Origin: a virus
Virus record (IMG/VR): IMGVR_UViG_3300025132_000176
Location: 1-31,395 of that record
Reading direction: 5' to 3' (one strand)
Length of the DNA stretch: 31,395 bases
In this document: positions 28,790 through 31,395 of the stretch, one piece after another
Layout of the letters: each line of letters begins with the position of its first letter
Position numbering within the stretch: position 1 is the stretch's first letter
The notes under the pieces: generated by a model
The model's database searches: none
What the model saw: only the letters and a program-made list of their open reading frames with translations
What the model was told of the DNA's origin: nothing
Translations under genes and position numbers: made by a program

Positions 28790-29183
28790 AAAGAATAAAG
28801 ACTCCAAGTTTACATACTTGGCCTTTTACAATAACAAGACTGTCAAAGTCGGATATTCAAAAAATGTTTTATCTAGGATTCGACAGTTGGGCGGTGCTTC
28901 CTCATGCTTTGTCTGCTTTCGGGCAGAGCATGACAGCACACACTCAGCACAACAGGCTGAGAAGCAAATGAAGCAGGAACTAGTCAACTATATCATTCAA
29001 GATGCTGAATGCCGTGAGTGGTTAGATACAGAAAAGAAAGGTTTCTATAAGTCATTAAAGAAAACTTTATCTAGTATAAAGATGAACTTCTTTACTTACG
29101 CCAGAAATCTTGGCTACAAAAGCTCTACCACTTGGGACGAGACAGAACCAAGTGAAGTAAAGAAATTAGTTATTGGTAGGTAA
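28782..29183 (+). CDS. GIY-YIG-type (T5orf172/MUG113-like) protein
   Basis: 133 aa. TYLAFYNNKTVKVGYSKNVL then SRIRQLGGAS (about 11-40), followed by AEHDSTHSAQQAEKQMKQEL and REWLDTE, matches the short GIY-YIG variant VKIGYT-N---R---L ... E---H--L ... EWF. Usually a DNA-cutting or DNA-binding fold. Cotranscribed with the ParB-like gene; terminator downstream. Confidence 0.6.
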   Translation: MPKKNKDSKFTYLAFYNNKTVKVGYSKNVLSRIRQLGGASSCFVCFRAEHDSTHSAQQAEKQMKQELVNYIIQDAECREWLDTEKKGFYKSLKKTLSSIKMNFFTYARNLGYKSSTTWDETEPSEVKKLVIGR

Positions 29184-29200
29184 CTAGTGGAAGGGACAAG

Positions 29201-29236
29201 CCGTCCTCCCTGCACGAGGGGAGGGCGGTTTTTTTG
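29201..29236 (+). terminator. Intrinsic terminator
   Basis: 10-bp stem CCGTCCTCCC / GGGAGGGCGG (one G-U pair) followed by TTTTTTT. Confidence 0.92.
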
Positions 29237-29259
29237 TTTAAAAAAATTAATTTTTTCAC

Positions 29260-29288
29260 TTGACTTAACGAATGGTCTCTGTTAAAAT
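29260..29288 (+). promoter_or_regulatory. Upstream promoter P1
   Basis: TTGACT, 17 nt, TAAAAT, followed by GGTAGTAAG, a near copy of the arrangement at 27604-27641. Confidence 0.55.
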
Positions 29289-29322
29289 GGTAGTAAGAAA
29301 AAGAAATATGGAAAGCATGAGC

Positions 29323-29330
29323 CGTGCCAA
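29323..29330 (+). promoter_or_regulatory. CGTGCCAA element
   Basis: 49 nt upstream of the TTGACC at 29372, the same spacing as at 27667. Confidence 0.45.
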
Positions 29331-29371
29331 CCTCCATAAAAATAAAAAATAAAAAAAAGTGAAAAAAGGTG

Positions 29372-29432
29372 TTGACCGAAAAACGATTTTCGTGTTTAAT
29401 CTTTTCAGCGCGAGGGAATGAGCCTTCCGCTC
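29372..29432 (+). promoter_or_regulatory. Sigma70-like promoter P2 with leader hairpin
   Basis: TTGACC, 17 nt, TTTAAT (29395-29400), then hairpin GAGGGAA / TTCCgCTC (29412-29432, one bulge), then TGAATAAAATG. Confidence 0.6.
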
Positions 29433-29443
29433 ACTTGAATAAA

Positions 29444-29788
29444 ATGAAAGTGCAAGTATATTACAACCTCCACAAAAAGCGCCTCTCGGTGAGAAGCGCG
29501 GAGACGGGCTTGGTGATCAACCATGCCGACATCGTGGCTCTGGACAATGCCAAGTTTCATGTCCAGCCAGCAGGACGCGCCAAGGTGCGTAGAGAGAAGC
29601 GTAAGAACGTACATGCTTACGTTTCGGGACAGCTTGGCCGTCCAGCAGGGGATCTTGAGGGCTACTCCTTAGATCGTGCCTACTACAACCCTTACAAGAA
29701 CGAGTTCTTCGTGAATGATAAGGGCGAGGAACTTCGCGGCGAGTACGAGAAGGTCATCGTTACAGGAAAACAGATCTACTATAAGTGA
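29444..29788 (+). CDS. Conserved-type phage protein of unknown function
   Basis: 114 aa from the ATG at 29444. KVQVYYNLHKKRLSVRSAET and KVRREKRKNVHAYVSGQL resemble small phage proteins with a YNLHKK-LSV ... RKNVHA-V-G pattern. GC-rich codons compared with the spacer. Function unknown. Monocistronic or leading into the 50-aa gene. Confidence 0.65.
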   Translation: MKVQVYYNLHKKRLSVRSAETGLVINHADIVALDNAKFHVQPAGRAKVRREKRKNVHAYVSGQLGRPAGDLEGYSLDRAYYNPYKNEFFVNDKGEELRGEYEKVIVTGKQIYYK

Positions 29789-29796
29789 GATCTCCA

Positions 29797-29822
29797 CGCC
29801 CCCCTTCGGGGGGGCGATTTTT
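29797..29822 (+). terminator. Intrinsic terminator with UUCG loop
   Basis: CGCCCCCC TTCG GGGGGGCG followed by ATTTTT. Confidence 0.92.
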
Positions 29823-29847
29823 AAAACTAAAAGAATAAATTATAATC

Positions 29848-30000
29848 ATGGAATTCTTAATCAAAAAAAACGAAAATGGTAAATGGGAAGGCAAGTTGCT
29901 GGTGGATGGTAGAATCTTCTGCATGGCCTTTGGCAAGGACTCTGAGGATGAAGTTCGGGAGTCTTTAAATTTAGATTGGATAAGGCTAAACTATAAATAA
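29848..30000 (+). CDS. 50-aa small protein
   Basis: Begins MEFLIKKNENGKWEGKLLVD and ends LDWIRLNYK. Alternating beta-like pattern with an acidic middle (GKDSEDEVRESL). A-rich start context; no promoter recognised between the terminator and this gene, so it may use read-through. Unrecognised. Confidence 0.5.
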   Translation: MEFLIKKNENGKWEGKLLVDGRIFCMAFGKDSEDEVRESLNLDWIRLNYK

Positions 30001-30020
30001 AAAAAATAAAAAAAAGGGGG

Positions 30021-30069
30021 TTGACATCCTTTTTGTTTATGCTAAATTGAACCCGTTCCCGAGAGGAAC
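30021..30069 (+). promoter_or_regulatory. Sigma70-like promoter with leader hairpin
   Basis: TTGACA, 16 nt, TAAATT (30043-30048), then GTTCC / GGAAC (30055-59 with 30065-69), then CCTAATAAAATG. Confidence 0.65.
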
Positions 30070-30079
30070 ACCTAATAAA

Positions 30080-30388
30080 ATGAATCAAGAAATACACTAC
30101 CACGTTATTCTCCACGCGACAGGCAAAGAATCCGGCTCCGGCTTCAAGGGCTTCGATGAGTGCTACGCTTACTTCTTCACCGCTGCTCCGGTTGGCTCTG
30201 AGGAATTCAAACAGGAACGTCAAAAGGCGATTGACACGTTCTCTGGTCAGCAACTCAAGCACGGCTGGACAGGCTACAAGGTCGGTAAGACTGAGGCAGA
30301 GGTTGGCCGCGAGAAAGTGGATTGCCTGTCTCCCTCTTACGGGTACGGTCAACGCTCCAAGTCCATCTTCAAGGAGGTGGAGGTATGA
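30080..30388 (+). CDS. Unknown early-region protein
   Basis: 102 aa from the ATG at 30080 (MNQEIHYHVILHATGKESGS). Beta-strand start, then Phe/Tyr-rich loop (FDECYAYFFTAAPVG) and a basic second half. No family recognised. It leads a three-gene overlapped unit. Confidence 0.6.
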   Translation: MNQEIHYHVILHATGKESGSGFKGFDECYAYFFTAAPVGSEEFKQERQKAIDTFSGQQLKHGWTGYKVGKTEAEVGREKVDCLSPSYGYGQRSKSIFKEVEV

Positions 30389-30561
30389 TTACCCTCACCG
30401 GAGAGCAGATCCCCAAAGCTCGGCTCGTAGCATTGCGCTACGGGCTGAAGCTTGAAATCCTAGGTATGAAAAAGAAAGGTCACTCTGCTTATTCTATATT
30501 GAAAAAAGAGTACGGGTACAAGGGTAGTCGCAAGGATGTATTATCCCAATTAGAAAAATGA
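30385..30561 (+). CDS. Small basic protein, HTH-like
   Basis: 58 aa from the ATG at 30385, which overlaps the previous stop (ATGA). AAGGAGGTGGAGG just before it is a strong Shine-Dalgarno match embedded in the preceding codons. KARLVALRYGLKLEILGM and HSAYSILKKEYGYKGSRKDV look like two short helices with a turn. Possibly DNA-binding. Confidence 0.55.
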   Translation: MITLTGEQIPKARLVALRYGLKLEILGMKKKGHSAYSILKKEYGYKGSRKDVLSQLEK

Positions 30562-30785
30562 TTAATCATATCCCGCCTATTGGTTCCAAAAGATTGTTTG
30601 TCTACATGGCAGAGCAGAACATGAAACCAGTAAATAAGGCTGGCACTTTACTAGATCAAACTATGAATGCTAAATACCAAAGGTCTGTAATGGCTACTGT
30701 CGAGAGAAGCGAGTTCAGCGCGATGAGAGAGTTGCGAAGCTCGGAAAGGCACTCCAGAGAGAAGATTATCAGTTATCCTGCTTAG
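30558..30785 (+). CDS. Small unknown protein
   Basis: 75 aa, Arg/Ser/Glu-rich (MATVERSEFSAMRELRSSER). ATGA overlap with the previous gene; terminator 22 nt downstream. Unrecognised. Confidence 0.5.
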   Translation: MINHIPPIGSKRLFVYMAEQNMKPVNKAGTLLDQTMNAKYQRSVMATVERSEFSAMRELRSSERHSREKIISYPA

Positions 30786-30806
30786 AATTTTAGTCCTGCT
30801 AGGCTC

Positions 30807-30838
30807 GCCCGTCCCCGAAAGGGGGCGGGTATTTTTTT
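30807..30838 (+). terminator. Intrinsic terminator
   Basis: CCCGTCCCC GAAA GGGGGCGGG followed by TATTTTTTT. Confidence 0.9.
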
Positions 30839-31104
30839 ATATTTTTTATATAATTATTGCGCGACGCGCAACGCGCGTGATTACGAAGTCGCCTTCGTTA
30901 TTTCATTATTTCATATTTATAATTTGGTAATTTGTAATTATTTAATATACATTTATTTATAAATGATGTATTTCTAATTGTTTTATTTATTATTTTTATT
31001 TTTGTAATTTGTAATTGGCATGATTATTGCGTAGAACAATATTTGTAATTATAAAAATACAAAAAAAAGCTAACTTATAAAGCTGCTTTTTTTAATTAAA
31101 ATTA
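30839..31104. other. Gene-free AT-rich spacer with GC palindromes
   Basis: GCGCGACGCGCAACGCGC and GACTTCG-type pairs near 30858-30898, then TTATTTAT filler up to the tRNA. AGCTAACTTATAAAGCT near 31069 may terminate the leftward tRNA transcript (weak). No gene seen. Confidence 0.45.
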
Positions 31105-31178
31105 TGGACGCGAGGGTCGGAATCGAACCGACGATGGATCTTTTGCAGAGATCTGCCTTACCACTTGGCTACCCCGCG
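31105..31178 (-). tRNA. tRNA-Cys (anticodon GCA)
   Basis: Minus strand: acceptor CGCGGGG / CCTCGCG, D-stem GCC/GGC, anticodon stem GATCT/AGATC with loop CTGCAAA (anticodon at 31144-31146), T-arm GTCGG TTCGATT CCGAC. U73 discriminator, typical for tRNA-Cys, and an encoded CCA end. Position 1 is C rather than the usual G. Confidence 0.9.
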
Positions 31179-31213
31179 CCTTATTTATTATTTAGTATTT
31201 CCTTATTTACAAT

Positions 31214-31395
31214 TTATAAATCCTCGAATACTTTCTCAACTTCTTCTTTGTTTACGCATGGTAAATCCCATCCAACATTGTCAGGAGTGCAAGGCTGCTC
31301 CAGTTCGTCCTTCATCGTAGCTACGAAATTCGCGAAGCTCTTACATTCCTTAGCTATATTATAGAAACCCTCATCCCCTGTTATCCACAAGGCAA
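31214..31395 (-). CDS. Unknown protein, C-terminal fragment
   Basis: A frame enters from the right edge and stops at 31214. The visible 59 residues include ALWITGDEGFYNIAKECKSF and an acidic end (NKEEVEKVFEDL). The 5' part lies outside the window. Not recognised. Confidence 0.55.
   Translation of the reverse strand, partial: ALWITGDEGFYNIAKECKSFANFVATMKDELEQPCTPDNVGWDLPCVNKEEVEKVFEDL

Noticed and set aside
31104-31364. 86-codon plus-strand frame starting MDARVGIEPT
   Set aside because: Its first half is the antisense of the tRNA-Cys and the rest opposes a better minus-strand frame; a common false gene over tRNAs.
1-31395. CRISPR array, insertion sequence or integrase/attachment site
   Set aside because: No regularly spaced direct repeats, transposase, integrase or tRNA-end duplication was seen; the tRNA-Cys has no visible second copy of its 3' end in the window.

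Overview
The window is part of a double-stranded DNA tailed bacteriophage genome. It carries a large terminase, a portal protein, tail or fibre-type virion proteins, a PhoH ATPase, a phage sigma factor, a SleB-type cell-wall hydrolase, a tRNA-Cys and dense runs of small unknown genes. Lectin-like (LamG) and DUF932/GP88-type proteins and host-derived accessory genes fit an environmental, probably aquatic, phage. The host cannot be named from the sequence. Shine-Dalgarno sequences are mostly absent; starts are A/T-rich, stop-start overlapped (ATGA, TAATG) or possibly leaderless.

Two regimes meet near 18.6-19.0 kb. Left part (1-18.8 kb): mostly minus-strand virion and packaging genes (fibre-like protein, tail-like protein, portal, terminase, ERCC4-type nuclease, unknown, sigma factor, zinc-ribbon protein), then PhoH, an MscS-like membrane protein, a double LamG protein and a tightly overlapped minus-strand accessory operon: 22-aa peptide, ankyrin protein, class III nucleotidyl cyclase, Cys protein, 4Fe-4S ferredoxin, two small membrane proteins, lipoprotein, small unknown, XRE regulator. 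After that come a nucleosidase, small head-type proteins and an exported HMA-domain protein. Transcription units here begin with GTGTAA placed 14-20 nt before the start codon. This looks like a phage-specific (late?) promoter giving near-leaderless mRNAs, possibly read by the phage sigma factor encoded at 7.6-8.3 kb.

Right part (19-31.4 kb): sigma70-like promoters (TTGACA, 16-17 nt, TAnnnT), each usually followed by a short hairpin and an A-rich AATAAAATG-type start, strong intrinsic terminators, and long AT-rich spacers with GC-rich palindromes. A recurrent CGTGCCAA word lies upstream of five of these promoters. This resembles an early or host-takeover region (DUF932, GP88, ParB-like, GIY-YIG-like and many small unknown proteins).

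The most unusual object is a gene-free stretch of about 660 nt (26.34-27.00 kb) full of nested helices. It has a clear H-type pseudoknot near its 5' end and a terminator-like hairpin at its 3' end: a candidate large structured phage non-coding RNA. The second most unusual is the cyclase-ankyrin operon, a possible signalling or defence/anti-defence module under virion-gene control.
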